From the NCBI GenBank assembly GCA_963748925.1, contig CAVVKG010000001.1:62001-126000 (forward strand): a stretch of 64,000 bases of DNA. Reading direction: 5' to 3'. The position numbers were made by a program, and so were the translations under genes. The DNA comes from Cryomorpha sp963748925. Its GTDB lineage: Bacteria > Bacteroidota > Bacteroidia > Flavobacteriales_D > Cryomorphaceae. This document shows positions 17,623-27,170 of this stretch, piece by piece (the stretch's first letter is position 1; each line of letters opens with the position of its first letter). The notes below the pieces were generated by a model that did not search any database, had not been told where the DNA came from, and saw nothing but the letters and a program-made list of their open reading frames with translations.

Positions 17623-18963
17623 ATGAGCACACCTAAAGAAAAATTAAGATTTGAAACGCTCCAGCTTCATGCTGGACAAGAGGTAGACCCCACAACAAAG
17701 TCGCGAGCTGTACCCATTTACCAGACCACTTCATACGTTTTTGACGATAGCGCACAAGCAGCTAATCTATTCGGCCTGAAGGAAATTGGAAACATCTATA
17801 GCCGAATAATGAATCCAACGACTGATGTGTTTGAAAAACGCATAGCCGCTTTGGAAGGAGGAACTGCAGCGGTAGGAACTGCATCGGGTCAGGCAGCTCA
17901 GTTTCTCGCGCTCAATAATATCGCAAGAGCGGGCGACAGCATCGTTTCTTCGTCATCCATCTACGGAGGTACTTACAATCAATTTAAAAACAACTTTAAC
18001 CGCATTGGCATTGAGGTGAAATTTGGCAATGTGGATAAGCCGGAGAGTTTTGAGCGCCTTATTGGCGATAATACAAAAGCGATATACCTTGAAAGTATCG
18101 GAAATCCGGGTTTTAATATTCCTGATTTTGAAGCATTTGCAAAGCTTGCAGAACGCTACGGTATTCCTCTGGTTGTTGACAATACCTTCGGAGCTGCCGG
18201 ATACCTCGCTCGGCCTATTGATCACGGAGCAAATGTCGTTGTGGCTTCTGCAACCAAGTGGATTGGGGGTCATGGAACGAGTATTGGTGGAATAGTAGTT
18301 GATGGCGGAAACTTTAACTGGGGAAATGGCAAGTTTCCGCAATTTTCTGAGCCTTCAGATAGCTATCATGGTCTTAATTTCTGGGATACCTTTGGGGAAG
18401 GAAACCCATTGGGCCTGCCAAATGTGGCGTTTGCGCTTAGAGCAAGGGTAGAAGGATTGCGAGATTTTGGAGCTGCTCCTTCACCATTCAACAGTTTCTT
18501 GTTTTTACAGGGAATAGAAACCTTAAGCCTTCGTGTTCAACGCACAGTTGATAATGCCCTTGAACTTGCTAAATGGCTTGAAAATCAGCCGGAAGTAGAG
18601 TGGGTGAATTATCCAGGACTTCCATCCAACAATTACTACGCGCTGGCGCAGAAATATTTGCAAAATGGCTTCGGCGGTGTGCTCACATTTAAAGTAAATG
18701 GCGGGAAAGATCGCGCCGATAAGATCGTAGATAGTCTCAAGCTTGTAAGCCACCTCGCAAATGTAGGCGATGCCAAAACGCTCATCATCCATCCGGCTTC
18801 CACAACACACGAGCAGCTATCACTTGAAGAACAGAAGGCCAGTGGGGTAGTGCCTGGGCTACTTCGTGTCTCAGTAGGGATTGAGCACATTGAAGATATA
18901 AAGGCTGATTTTGCTCAGGCGATCCAAGTTTCGAAAACGCAGAATGAACCTGTTTTAAACTGA
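17623..18963 (+). CDS. metY: O-acetylhomoserine aminocarboxypropyltransferase (sulfhydrylase)
   Basis: The 446-residue protein is a Cys/Met-metabolism PLP enzyme of MetY length. Landmarks are RFETLQLHAGQEVDPTTKSR at the N-terminus, YSRIMNPTTDVFEKRIAALE, VVDNTFGAAGYLARPIDHGA and the PLP lysine in SATKWIGGHGTSIGG. The C-terminal HPASTTHEQLS and VPGLLRVSVGIEHIEDI are also typical. It converts O-acetylhomoserine plus sulfide to homocysteine and acetate, the direct-sulfhydrylation route to methionine. It overlaps the next gene by one base (TGATG), which makes coupled translation very likely. Expression is probably controlled by the Cys/Met leader upstream. Confidence 0.95.
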   Translation: MSTPKEKLRFETLQLHAGQEVDPTTKSRAVPIYQTTSYVFDDSAQAANLFGLKEIGNIYSRIMNPTTDVFEKRIAALEGGTAAVGTASGQAAQFLALNNIARAGDSIVSSSSIYGGTYNQFKNNFNRIGIEVKFGNVDKPESFERLIGDNTKAIYLESIGNPGFNIPDFEAFAKLAERYGIPLVVDNTFGAAGYLARPIDHGANVVVASATKWIGGHGTSIGGIVVDGGNFNWGNGKFPQFSEPSDSYHGLNFWDTFGEGNPLGLPNVAFALRARVEGLRDFGAAPSPFNSFLFLQGIETLSLRVQRTVDNALELAKWLENQPEVEWVNYPGLPSNNYYALAQKYLQNGFGGVLTFKVNGGKDRADKIVDSLKLVSHLANVGDAKTLIIHPASTTHEQLSLEEQKASGVVPGLLRVSVGIEHIEDIKADFAQAIQVSKTQNEPVLN

Positions 18964-21002
18964 TGGAAAACACGATATTTCACTCAGAGGTTGATTTGGA
19001 ATTGGAGGATGGCGGTCTGCTTCGGCGGCCGACCATCGCCTTCCAAAAATGGGGAGAAGCCAAACCCGATGGGAGCAATGTGGTATGGGTGTGTCATGCC
19101 CTTACGGCAAATGCGGATGTATTCGATTGGTGGAGCGGGCTCTTTGGAGAAACCGATCTGTTCAACCCAAAAGATTACTGCATTGTCTGTTCTAACATTC
19201 TCGGCTCATGCTATGGAAGTACAGGACCGCTTTCAGAAAATCCGGAATCGGGAAAGCCCTATTACTATTCTTTTCCAAAATTAACCGTTCGCGATTTGGT
19301 TAAGGCACATCAGCTACTTGCTCAGTATCTCAAAATCGATAAAATTTCGGTATTAATTGGTGGCTCTCTTGGTGGTCATCAAGCTTTGCAATGGGCAGTA
19401 GATGAGCCAGACAGATTTGAAAACCTCATAGCTATTGCCACTTCGGCAATCCATTCGCCATGGGGCATAGCCTTTAACGAATCACAGAGAATGGCGATCA
19501 AAGCAGATGGTACCTGGGGTGATTTCACCCATGAAGCAGGCCTTTCGGGAATGCGGGCTGCACGAAGTATGGCATTGCTTTCCTATAGAAATTATGCAGC
19601 TTACGCTAAAACGCAGGCAAGAATTGATACCGATATTCCATGGAAATGGCGCGCGATTTCATACCAAAATTATCAGGGAGAAAAGCTGGTTCAGCGCTTC
19701 AATGCGCTAAGCTATTATTGGCTCACACATACCATGGATAGTCAGGATATTGGTAGGCATTATGGCGGCGTGTCAAAGGCTTTGGAACGGATTAAAGCTA
19801 AAACGCTTACCATTTCTATGGATAGTGATCTGCTTTTTCCGCCGGAGGAGCAACAAAGAATAGCAGAAGGTATTGTAGATGCTAAACACATTTCCATTTC
19901 TTCTGACTTTGGTCACGATGGATTTTTGATTGAAACCAAGAAGTTAACGGAAGCTATTTCCGAGTTTTTAAAATTAGATGAAAATCGATTCTTAGATAAA
20001 ACAAGAACCCAAACGAATCATCAAAACACAGAACAAATGAAACAGAAAATAGGCATTATAGGTCATGGAACAGTTGGAGCCGCACTTTACCAGCAAATTA
20101 ATAAATTACCGGAATACGAGGTAATAAAAGTTGCTGTGAAGCATCCGCAAAAGCATAAGAATTTAACTGGAGGTCTACTTGCTAAAAGTGCATGGGAGAT
20201 TATTGATCATCCCGATATCCACATTGTACTAGAAGCGATAGATAATTCTGAGGATGCATTAGAGTATGCATTGAAAACATTAAAGCAGGGAAAAACATTT
20301 ATTTCAGCGAGTAAGAAAATGCTTTCAGAGAACCTCTCTACACTTCTTCGCGTTGAGCGTGAATTTGGAGGGCACCTGCTCTACGAGGCAGCTGTTGGGG
20401 GCGCTATCCCTGTACTTCGCGCTATTCGCGAGCATCTCACCGCTGAGCCAATAAGTCGCATTCGCGGAATAATCAACGGCTCGTGTAATTACATCCTCAC
20501 CAAAATGAGCGAGGAAGGAATTGAATTTGATACGGCTCTTGAGCAGGCTCAGGAATTGGGTTATGCTGAATCAGATCCTGCCAGTGATATTGATGGATAT
20601 GATACCTACTATAAAGCTGTTTTACTTGCTGCGGCATCATTTGGCGAACTGCCGGAATTCAGTCGGCTAAAAATGGAAGGTATCCGCAATGTGAGCCTGC
20701 CGGATGTGAAGCGCGCCTTGAGACAGCAGGAAAAGGTAAAGCTGATAGCAGATATCCAAAGAATCGGTGATCGCTTTACTATAGATATTCGTCCCACTTT
20801 GATTGATAAAACCGACCCTCTTTTTCATATTGACAATGAGTTAAACGGAATTGTTATTTATGGAGAGCACACAGGCCCATTGCTATTTCAGGGACCAGGT
20901 GCCGGTGGAAATCCCACAGCTTCGGCTATGGTGGGTGACTTGCTAAATGCCCGCAATGGTGTTACCAAAAAGGTTCAAAAGCTATTGTTGGCTTTGAGCT
21001 AA
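18963..21002 (+). CDS. Fused homoserine O-acetyltransferase / homoserine dehydrogenase
   Basis: The 679-residue protein joins two complete enzymes. Residues 1-340 are MetX-like alpha/beta hydrolase: NILGSCYGSTGP, nucleophile Ser135 in GGSLGGHQ, Asp289 in DSDLLFPP, His318 in GHDGFL. After a ~20-residue polar linker, residues ~359-679 are homoserine dehydrogenase: IGIIGHGTVG for NAD(P), VGGAIPVLRAIREHL, IINGSCNYILT, GYAESDPASDIDGYD. It has no aspartokinase or ACT domain. The dehydrogenase makes homoserine and the acetyltransferase activates it for MetY, so consecutive steps are on one chain. An ATG at 20037 marks where a separate dehydrogenase gene may once have begun. It converges with the AraC gene by 4 bp. 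Confidence 0.92.
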   Translation: MENTIFHSEVDLELEDGGLLRRPTIAFQKWGEAKPDGSNVVWVCHALTANADVFDWWSGLFGETDLFNPKDYCIVCSNILGSCYGSTGPLSENPESGKPYYYSFPKLTVRDLVKAHQLLAQYLKIDKISVLIGGSLGGHQALQWAVDEPDRFENLIAIATSAIHSPWGIAFNESQRMAIKADGTWGDFTHEAGLSGMRAARSMALLSYRNYAAYAKTQARIDTDIPWKWRAISYQNYQGEKLVQRFNALSYYWLTHTMDSQDIGRHYGGVSKALERIKAKTLTISMDSDLLFPPEEQQRIAEGIVDAKHISISSDFGHDGFLIETKKLTEAISEFLKLDENRFLDKTRTQTNHQNTEQMKQKIGIIGHGTVGAALYQQINKLPEYEVIKVAVKHPQKHKNLTGGLLAKSAWEIIDHPDIHIVLEAIDNSEDALEYALKTLKQGKTFISASKKMLSENLSTLLRVEREFGGHLLYEAAVGGAIPVLRAIREHLTAEPISRIRGIINGSCNYILTKMSEEGIEFDTALEQAQELGYAESDPASDIDGYDTYYKAVLLAAASFGELPEFSRLKMEGIRNVSLPDVKRALRQQEKVKLIADIQRIGDRFTIDIRPTLIDKTDPLFHIDNELNGIVIYGEHTGPLLFQGPGAGGNPTASAMVGDLLNARNGVTKKVQKLLLALS

Positions 21003-22183
21003 TTTAAAAGTGAGTCTCGATATTTTGAAGGAGACATGCCGGTTTTCTGCTTAAAAACACGATTAAAGCTAGTTTTTGATTGAAACCCACAGTCATATGC
21101 CAAGCTCAATAAGGTATATTTTCTGTATTTCTCACTAGCTAACTTTTCTTTAACCTCTGCAACTCTATAATCATTTACGAAATTATAGAAGTTGGTATGG
21201 AGGTGTTGATTGAGCAGTTCCGATAATTTTTTGTCGGTAATGTTCAATTCTTCGGCCATTTCCGTTAGGCTGAGGGTGTCGTTTAAGTAAGGTTTTTTGG
21301 TTGTCAAAAGCTCATTTAGGCGTGTTTTCAACATCTCTATTTCGTCCTGATCGAAACTGTCGAGCTGTTTTACGGGTCTATCTTTTTGGTTAACCATTTC
21401 TGAGCTCATATTTGCGGAACTTGGCAGAGCTTCTCGCGACAAAAATTGAGGCAATAAAATATGTGCCTGAAACATGCCCTTATAGCCCAAAAAGCAATAG
21501 AGGATTACTATCAAAAATGCTATTACGGTACCAATGTTCCATGTGATAATAGGAAAAATCAATTCATAAATTGAGAAGAAACTGTCTAAAAAAACGATTA
21601 CAATTAATCCTATTATCAGGTAGGATATCCATAGGAGGTTACTGCTTTCAATAAATGAATAGGTCTGTTCCCTGGCCGCTCTAATTTTTCTTATTAATAC
21701 ATAAGACAAGAATATGTAAACCAAAAAGTAGGCATTTTCGATTAAATTAATGTAGTCTGCTATTTCCACATATCCCTGATGATATGATCTAAGTTTCCCT
21801 ATTGACATACTTGCTGCCGAAGGCAATGATATTGCAACCCAATAAATAGAGAATGGAATTAAGTGCAGGAGCAGAGACTTTATTACTTTACGAGGGGGCT
21901 CAATGAGGGAATGAATATAAAACAATAGAACCGGACCCAATAAAAATCCCGCTCCACTTCCGAATGCTATCGCTATGGCTCCCAGCCATTGTGACTTATG
22001 TAGATAGGCATAGTAATAGAGTAAGAAAAAAGTGGAATTGATAAAGAAAATGGATAGTAATTTCTTTGAGAATCCTGTGTCGGATTTCAGCAAAATGATA
22101 ACAAATACAAATAGCAGGGACATCCCTGCTATCAGTATAAAATCTGCGATCATCTCCCAATTATCCATATCGAAAAAAGGCAT
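20999..22183 (-). CDS. Membrane-bound AraC-family transcriptional regulator
   Basis: The 394-residue protein has about seven hydrophobic segments in its first ~240 residues (for example ILIAGMSLLFVFVIILL, FLLGPVLLFYIHSL, LIIGLIVIVFLDSFF). A C-terminal AraC double helix-turn-helix follows (about 290-393: LSLTEMAEELNITDKKLSEL, LLSLAYDCGFQSKTSFNRVF, KQKTGMSPSKYRD). This seven-TM plus AraC layout is common in Bacteroidota and suggests membrane sensing coupled to DNA binding. The ligand is unknown. It starts 40 bp after the stop of the upstream minus-strand propeller gene, so the two may be co-transcribed. It ends convergently into the metX-hom gene. Confidence 0.85.
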   Translation of the reverse strand: MPFFDMDNWEMIADFILIAGMSLLFVFVIILLKSDTGFSKKLLSIFFINSTFFLLYYYAYLHKSQWLGAIAIAFGSGAGFLLGPVLLFYIHSLIEPPRKVIKSLLLHLIPFSIYWVAISLPSAASMSIGKLRSYHQGYVEIADYINLIENAYFLVYIFLSYVLIRKIRAAREQTYSFIESSNLLWISYLIIGLIVIVFLDSFFSIYELIFPIITWNIGTVIAFLIVILYCFLGYKGMFQAHILLPQFLSREALPSSANMSSEMVNQKDRPVKQLDSFDQDEIEMLKTRLNELLTTKKPYLNDTLSLTEMAEELNITDKKLSELLNQHLHTNFYNFVNDYRVAEVKEKLASEKYRKYTLLSLAYDCGFQSKTSFNRVFKQKTGMSPSKYRDSLLN

Positions 22184-22223
22184 AAAGTTAGCTATTCTTC
22201 GAGGATGAAATTGAGCTTAATTA

Positions 22224-23918
22224 CTAATACTTTACAAATTTGGCACTAAATGTATCTGCCAGGATCAACGTATAAACACCTTCATTTAGCGATTCTACGG
22301 GAATGCTTCTATTTTGAGTTAAAATACCCTGTGAAATCAATTGTCCTAACGTATTGTAAATCTTATAGTTTTGACCATCAATTCCGGTCGTAGTAGTTAT
22401 ATTTAGCTGATCTTTAGCAGGGTTCGGATACAAGCGAAAATCACCTTTCTGGTAGTTTGCTGCACTTAATACCTCACTAGAGAATTTAAGAAGGTAACTA
22501 TCTCTGAAATCCGGAGAAGTAACTTCTTCAACAGCGTTTGGCAATGGATTAATATCTACTGTTCCGTCAAATTGAGCCGATAGGTAAATATTATCTTCAG
22601 CATCCATACCGAGCTGGTGTGTATCAATAAAGCCTACACCACCAAATTGATATGCACTTATAAAATTACCCTCACTATCTAAGGTTACTAGAAATGCATC
22701 TGATGCACTTTCAGATTCTTGGGTGAGCATAAATTCTTCGGTGTCTGACGGATCAAAATCTGTGGTCCCACCAAAATATCCGGCAGAGTGAACCTTGCCA
22801 TCACTACCAACCTCTACATCAAAGATAAACGTTGGATCGTCAGCGGCCAATTGACGTGCCCAAGCTACGGTTCCATCCGATAATACTTTCATTATGAAGC
22901 CATTGAATGCTATGTTGCTTGTAAAAGTAAAGTCAGAATTTCCTGATTCCGGAGCAAAGTTTACGGTTCCGTTGAAATTACCAACCATATACATATTATT
23001 ATCGGCATCTACAGCTATTGAATATGCAGTTATATTTCCGCCCTCTGTATTCGCTATATTTGTAATGGCGCCGGTTTCGTCAATTTGCATGGTGAAACCT
23101 GCGTAGTCACCACCAGCAGATACCAGGTACTCATCAAAAGGTCTTGGATCTAAATCGGCGGTACCCGTGAAAAATCCGGAGATAAAAATTTCTGAGCTGC
23201 TCTTAACGGTCATGTCAAGTGCCAGATCCTGATCATCGCCACCAAATGTGTAGACTTTTTCAAATCCCCCTGTGCTATTAAGAACCAATACAAAAACGTC
23301 AGCAGCCCCTTGACTTGAGTAAGAAAAATCATCTTCTCCCGGATCGAAATCTACCGTTTCGTAGAGGTATCCCATTACATAGACATTTCCAAGCTCATCA
23401 ACTCCTATTGAGTTGGACTCTTCATATCCTGTTCCACCGACCGTTTTGGCCCAAACGAAATTTCCATCACTGTCCAGTTTAAGAATAAAAATATCACCGC
23501 CTCCCTGGGCGATAAGCTCAAATTCTTCTTCTCCCGGGTCAAAATCAGTCGTTTCATCAAAATATCCGGTAACATATACGTTCCCTTCTTCATCGGTTGT
23601 AATACCTGTACCGTAATCAAAAAGTGTATTTCCAAGACCTATTGCCCAGGCTAAACCACCATCAGGATTGGTTTTTTTGATGAAAACATCATAGAAACCA
23701 TTCGATGTGAGATTAAATTCATTCTCTGTGATATCGAGATCGGCAGTATCTGTAAAGTATCCCGTTGTATAAGTATTTCCTTCATCGTCCACATGCATCT
23801 TTTTAACCACTGTTTCACTTATACCGCCAAATCTGCCACCCCACTCAAAAGACTGGGAGAAAATAGAGAAAGACATTAGTAAAAAGGAGCCGAGTAATAA
23901 GTAGAATTTTTGAATCAT
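22224..23918 (-). CDS. Secreted SBBP-type beta-propeller protein with T9SS type A sorting domain
   Basis: The 564-residue protein has a signal peptide (1-21) and about seven repeats of ~55-60 residues. Each has the pattern DxxGNxYxxGYFxxTxDxDPGxxxxxLxxxGxxDxFxxKLDxxGxFxWA, the beta-propeller (SBBP) repeat. The last ~75 residues are a type A sorting domain (FRLYPNPAKDQLNIT ... GVYTLILADTFSAKFVKY). The protein is expected at the cell surface or released through T9SS. No catalytic residues are recognisable, so an adhesion or scaffold role is inferred. It is the first gene of a possible two-gene unit with the membrane AraC regulator. Confidence 0.88.
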   Translation of the reverse strand: MIQKFYLLLGSFLLMSFSIFSQSFEWGGRFGGISETVVKKMHVDDEGNTYTTGYFTDTADLDITENEFNLTSNGFYDVFIKKTNPDGGLAWAIGLGNTLFDYGTGITTDEEGNVYVTGYFDETTDFDPGEEEFELIAQGGGDIFILKLDSDGNFVWAKTVGGTGYEESNSIGVDELGNVYVMGYLYETVDFDPGEDDFSYSSQGAADVFVLVLNSTGGFEKVYTFGGDDQDLALDMTVKSSSEIFISGFFTGTADLDPRPFDEYLVSAGGDYAGFTMQIDETGAITNIANTEGGNITAYSIAVDADNNMYMVGNFNGTVNFAPESGNSDFTFTSNIAFNGFIMKVLSDGTVAWARQLAADDPTFIFDVEVGSDGKVHSAGYFGGTTDFDPSDTEEFMLTQESESASDAFLVTLDSEGNFISAYQFGGVGFIDTHQLGMDAEDNIYLSAQFDGTVDINPLPNAVEEVTSPDFRDSYLLKFSSEVLSAANYQKGDFRLYPNPAKDQLNITTTTGIDGQNYKIYNTLGQLISQGILTQNRSIPVESLNEGVYTLILADTFSAKFVKY

Positions 23919-24148
23919 ATTTTGCTTGAAGTTTAATTAAGTTAAGAATTGTACTGGGACAAATAACAACATATAAAATTGAAAAAATGCTCCATTGGAT
24001 GCAGTGAACCTATTTTTTATCAAATTTAATACTCTGAAAAACAGAAGGGTAAAAGTAGTGTTGGTTCTTCTAGCAAACTATTCGTGTTTACAGGCTCAAA
24101 TTTTACACTAATTTACCTTCAATTTACCCTCCATTTCAACTACCGACC

Positions 24149-24156
24149 TATGTTTG
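24149..24156 (+). promoter_or_regulatory. Candidate -7 element of the propeller lipoprotein gene
   Basis: TATGTTTG is a perfect TAnnTTTG match 25 bases before the ATG at 24181. A clear -33 TTG is not seen. Confidence 0.4.
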
Positions 24157-24180
24157 TAGTAATACTATAACTACTTCAAT

Positions 24181-25317
24181 ATGTCGTATGCTAATTCATT
24201 ACTTACAATTTTCGTTTTAACGGTTTTATTGACCAGTTGCAGTGGTCAGAAAATTACTGAAAACAAATCCAGTCCAAACCCATCGGCGGAAGCCACTGCC
24301 CTGATTGAAAAAACAGTTGAAACCGATCCCCTTTTCGAGATTGACGGTCAGATATGCCAGCACGTGCGTCGCATACTGCAAGACTCAAAAGGAACCTTGT
24401 GGATAGGCACAAATGTATATGGCTTGCTTCGCTATGACGGCGATTCACTTGTCTATTTTTCAGAAAATGAAGGTGTTAACACAGGGCGAATAACTGCCAT
24501 CCTTGAAGATGCTACCGGCAATTTATGGATAGGAACATATTTTGGTCTTTTAAAATACGATGGCACCTCGTTTACAAATTATTCGAGCAAAGATGGTCTC
24601 GCAGATAGCGAAATATGGAGTGTAGCTATTGACAGCCGCGGCACATTTTGGATTGGGACAATGAACGGAGTAAGCACTTTTGATGGGAATAAGTTCACTG
24701 ACTTTCCTCTTCCTACCGCTTCGGTTTCAAATCCCGACCCTATATTAAGCCCAAATAGGGTGACAAGTATTACTGAAGATAGTCGCGGAAATATGTGGTT
24801 TGCAACAGATGGCTACGGAGTAACTATATATAATCGTGAGAAAAAGGGTGCCGATGCTTTTACTTTCCTATCTCAAAGCGATGGACTTTGCGATAATAAT
24901 ATTACCAGTATTCTGGAAGATCGGCAAGGAAAAATCTGGTTTGGGTCTATGTTTGGCGGTGTATCTCGTTATAATCCAAAGGTTTCGCTTACGGCAAGTG
25001 AAAGCTCATTTGAAAATTTTACATGCGACAGTTTAATAGCCGGAATTGAGGTTTGGAGTATTTTCGAGGATAAAAAGGGTAATATCTGGTTTCCGGCAGA
25101 AAATCATGGAGTTTATAGATACAACGACGAGGGTTTTACGAATTTCGGAGTTGATGACGGTTTAGCAACCAACGGAATACAATGTTTTTATGAAGATAGA
25201 AAAGGAAGATTTTGGCTTGGTGGATGGCTCGGAATGTTTAGATACGACGAATTGAATACGATAAAGGGAGGCGACAAGCCATTTTACAGTGTTACCAAAA
25301 CGGGCCCGTGGGAGTGA
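24181..25317 (+). CDS. Two-component-regulator-type propeller lipoprotein
   Basis: The 378-residue protein has a lipoprotein signal peptide with lipobox LTSC (Cys ~20). Seven or so repeats of ~45 residues follow of the form xxILEDxxGxLWxGTxxGLxxYDGxxFTxYxxxDGL, the Reg_prop repeat. In hybrid two-component sensors of this phylum the same repeats form the periplasmic sensing propeller; here they stand alone on a lipid anchor. No kinase domain follows. It may bind glycans or peptides at the membrane, but function is unassigned. It stands between a divergent surface-protein gene and a DUF4256 gene 85 bp downstream. Confidence 0.85.
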   Translation: MSYANSLLTIFVLTVLLTSCSGQKITENKSSPNPSAEATALIEKTVETDPLFEIDGQICQHVRRILQDSKGTLWIGTNVYGLLRYDGDSLVYFSENEGVNTGRITAILEDATGNLWIGTYFGLLKYDGTSFTNYSSKDGLADSEIWSVAIDSRGTFWIGTMNGVSTFDGNKFTDFPLPTASVSNPDPILSPNRVTSITEDSRGNMWFATDGYGVTIYNREKKGADAFTFLSQSDGLCDNNITSILEDRQGKIWFGSMFGGVSRYNPKVSLTASESSFENFTCDSLIAGIEVWSIFEDKKGNIWFPAENHGVYRYNDEGFTNFGVDDGLATNGIQCFYEDRKGRFWLGGWLGMFRYDELNTIKGGDKPFYSVTKTGPWE

Positions 25318-25402
25318 AAGAGCTATATTGATCTAATTCAATGTGGTAAAAAGTTTTGATTTTATCTCTTTTTAAAATGCTAACTTCAAAATTCAAATCA
25401 CA

Positions 25403-25969
25403 ATGAAAATGGCAAGGAAAGAACTCTCGGTTAGTGAAATTGATGAACTAATCAAAACCTTAAAAACTCGTTTTGAAAAAAACACGAATCGTCACAAAAG
25501 CATTAATTGGCAAGATGTAGAGTCACGCCTTTCGGCAAATCCGGGTAAACTGTGGACACTAGGTCAAATGGAACTTTCCGGTGGAGAGCCCGACTTGATA
25601 GGCATTGATAAAGAATCAGGTTGTTATATTTTTTGCGATTGCTCTGCTGAGAGTCCCAAAGGCCGTAGAAGTTTATGCTATGACCGGGAAGGGTTGGAAT
25701 CAAGAAAAGAACACAAACCAAAGAACAACGCCATAGATCTCGCGAAGGAAATTGGCATTGAAATGCTCACGGAAGAAGAATACCGTGATTTGCAAACTCT
25801 AGGTAATTTTGATTCTAAAACATCGAGTTGGCTCAAAACTCCTGCCAATATCCGAAAACTGGGAGGTGCAATTTTTGGCGATTACCGTTTTGAAACGGTC
25901 TTTGTATATCACAACGGAGCCCAGTCTTATTATGGTGGCAGAGGCTTTCGCGGAAGATTGGTGGTGTGA
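25403..25969 (+). CDS. DUF4256 family protein
   Basis: The 188-residue protein follows the DUF4256 pattern along its full length. Landmarks are LIKTLKTRFEKNTNRHKSIN, KLWTLGQMELSGGEPDLIG, YIFCDCSAESPKGRRSLCYD, ESRKEHKPKNNAIDLAKEIG, KTSSWLKTPANIRKLGGA, and the C-terminal YHNGAQSYYGGRGFRG. The family is widespread, cytosolic and of unknown biochemical role. No signal peptide or membrane segment is visible. ATG 25403 is followed by a second ATG two codons later, either of which could serve. Confidence 0.85.
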   Translation: MKMARKELSVSEIDELIKTLKTRFEKNTNRHKSINWQDVESRLSANPGKLWTLGQMELSGGEPDLIGIDKESGCYIFCDCSAESPKGRRSLCYDREGLESRKEHKPKNNAIDLAKEIGIEMLTEEEYRDLQTLGNFDSKTSSWLKTPANIRKLGGAIFGDYRFETVFVYHNGAQSYYGGRGFRGRLVV

Positions 25970-26158
25970 AAATAATAAATCGATCCATAGATAAAGCTAT
26001 GGATTTTCTAAAAACACCAGTGCTTTACCCGCTTATTTCATTCGAGAAAAAGAAATGTCGAAATTTGTTCGGATTAGGAAGAAAAATAAAATAATGGGCT
26101 GCCTCATTTTTAAATCTAGCTCAGTTTGATTTCTATACCTTACAAAAAACCTCTAAAG

Positions 26159-27142
26159 ATGAAAAACCTTTTACTTATTCTTCTTTTTACCTGCCTGGGA
26201 GCGATAAATGGCTCTGGCCAGAACCTGGTGTTGAATGGTAGTTTTGAAAATGTCAACTTTAACTCTTGTGGTATAACCAATGATTTTGCCGAGATCCTTA
26301 TGGACTGGGACTCCCCAACTGCAACGGCGGGAGATGTATATTTCACGGATATATCTCAGGATTGCTACAATTATCAACCCAACAGCACATATCCTGGTCC
26401 TATTGGGATTAAGGGTAGTGAACTACCTTCTGATGGTGCCGTTTTTGCCGGTATTTGGGTTTATACTATTGCTGGGCAGGAACAAAGAGAATATGCCCGG
26501 GGACGATTGTCGAATCAGCTAGTTATCGGCAGTACTTACAGGGTAAAACTTAAAATATCTCTTGCTGATTATATGGAAAGCTCTGTCGGCGCTTTGGGAA
26601 TTGCTTTTTTGGAATCACAGCAGGTGCAAACAAGCGGAAGCCTCGTTCTGGATGAACCACAATTGCTAATTAACTCGGGATTGGAGGTTTATGATGGATG
26701 GGTTGAGTTTGATACGACATTTGTAAGCGATTCTAATTATGAATTTTTCATTATTGGGAATTTCAAATCGGATAGTGAGACAGATATCATTACTAATCCA
26801 AATGCATCGGGTGCTGTAAGTACATATGGTGCATATTATTTCATCGATGAAGTGAGCGTAGAACTGGAAACGGTAACTGCCATTGAAGCTAAAGACAGAT
26901 CACAAATTACGGTCTATCCCAACCCTGTAACAGATAAGTTGAGTTTTACGGTCGAAGGATCTCCAATTAATTCTTTTGGGATATTTAATCTATTGGGAGA
27001 AAAGGTAAAAGACGTTTCTTCAAACGCAATGAGAACGGGTACAATTGAGTGTGCTTCATTAAACCCTGGAATCTATTTTTTAGTGGGCTACGACACCCGG
27101 GGAAATGTATCGTCGCGGCTGAAGTTTGTGCGAGCAGAATGA
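26159..27142 (+). CDS. Secreted protein with T9SS type A sorting domain
   Basis: From ATG 26159 the protein has 327 residues, with a signal peptide ending near NGSGQ. An upstream TTG would only add a non-signal extension. The body is a beta-sandwich of the kind that begins NLVLNGSFENV and continues with a HxY-like DxxPTATAGDVYFTDI, typical of secreted carbohydrate-binding-like modules in Bacteroidota. The C-terminal ~75 residues are a sorting domain (ITVYPNPVTDKLSFT ... GIYFLVGYDTRG). Likely surface-exposed; binding partner unknown. Confidence 0.82.
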   Translation: MKNLLLILLFTCLGAINGSGQNLVLNGSFENVNFNSCGITNDFAEILMDWDSPTATAGDVYFTDISQDCYNYQPNSTYPGPIGIKGSELPSDGAVFAGIWVYTIAGQEQREYARGRLSNQLVIGSTYRVKLKISLADYMESSVGALGIAFLESQQVQTSGSLVLDEPQLLINSGLEVYDGWVEFDTTFVSDSNYEFFIIGNFKSDSETDIITNPNASGAVSTYGAYYFIDEVSVELETVTAIEAKDRSQITVYPNPVTDKLSFTVEGSPINSFGIFNLLGEKVKDVSSNAMRTGTIECASLNPGIYFLVGYDTRGNVSSRLKFVRAE

Positions 27143-27170
27143 GAAATATTGCCGCAGTTATGGCATGCCG

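Noticed and set aside
26126..26158. TTG start extension of the T9SS protein
   Set aside because: Extension is not signal-like; ATG 26159 directly precedes a clear signal peptide. Same reasoning applied at 16768, 28987, 38784, 27644 and 16174.
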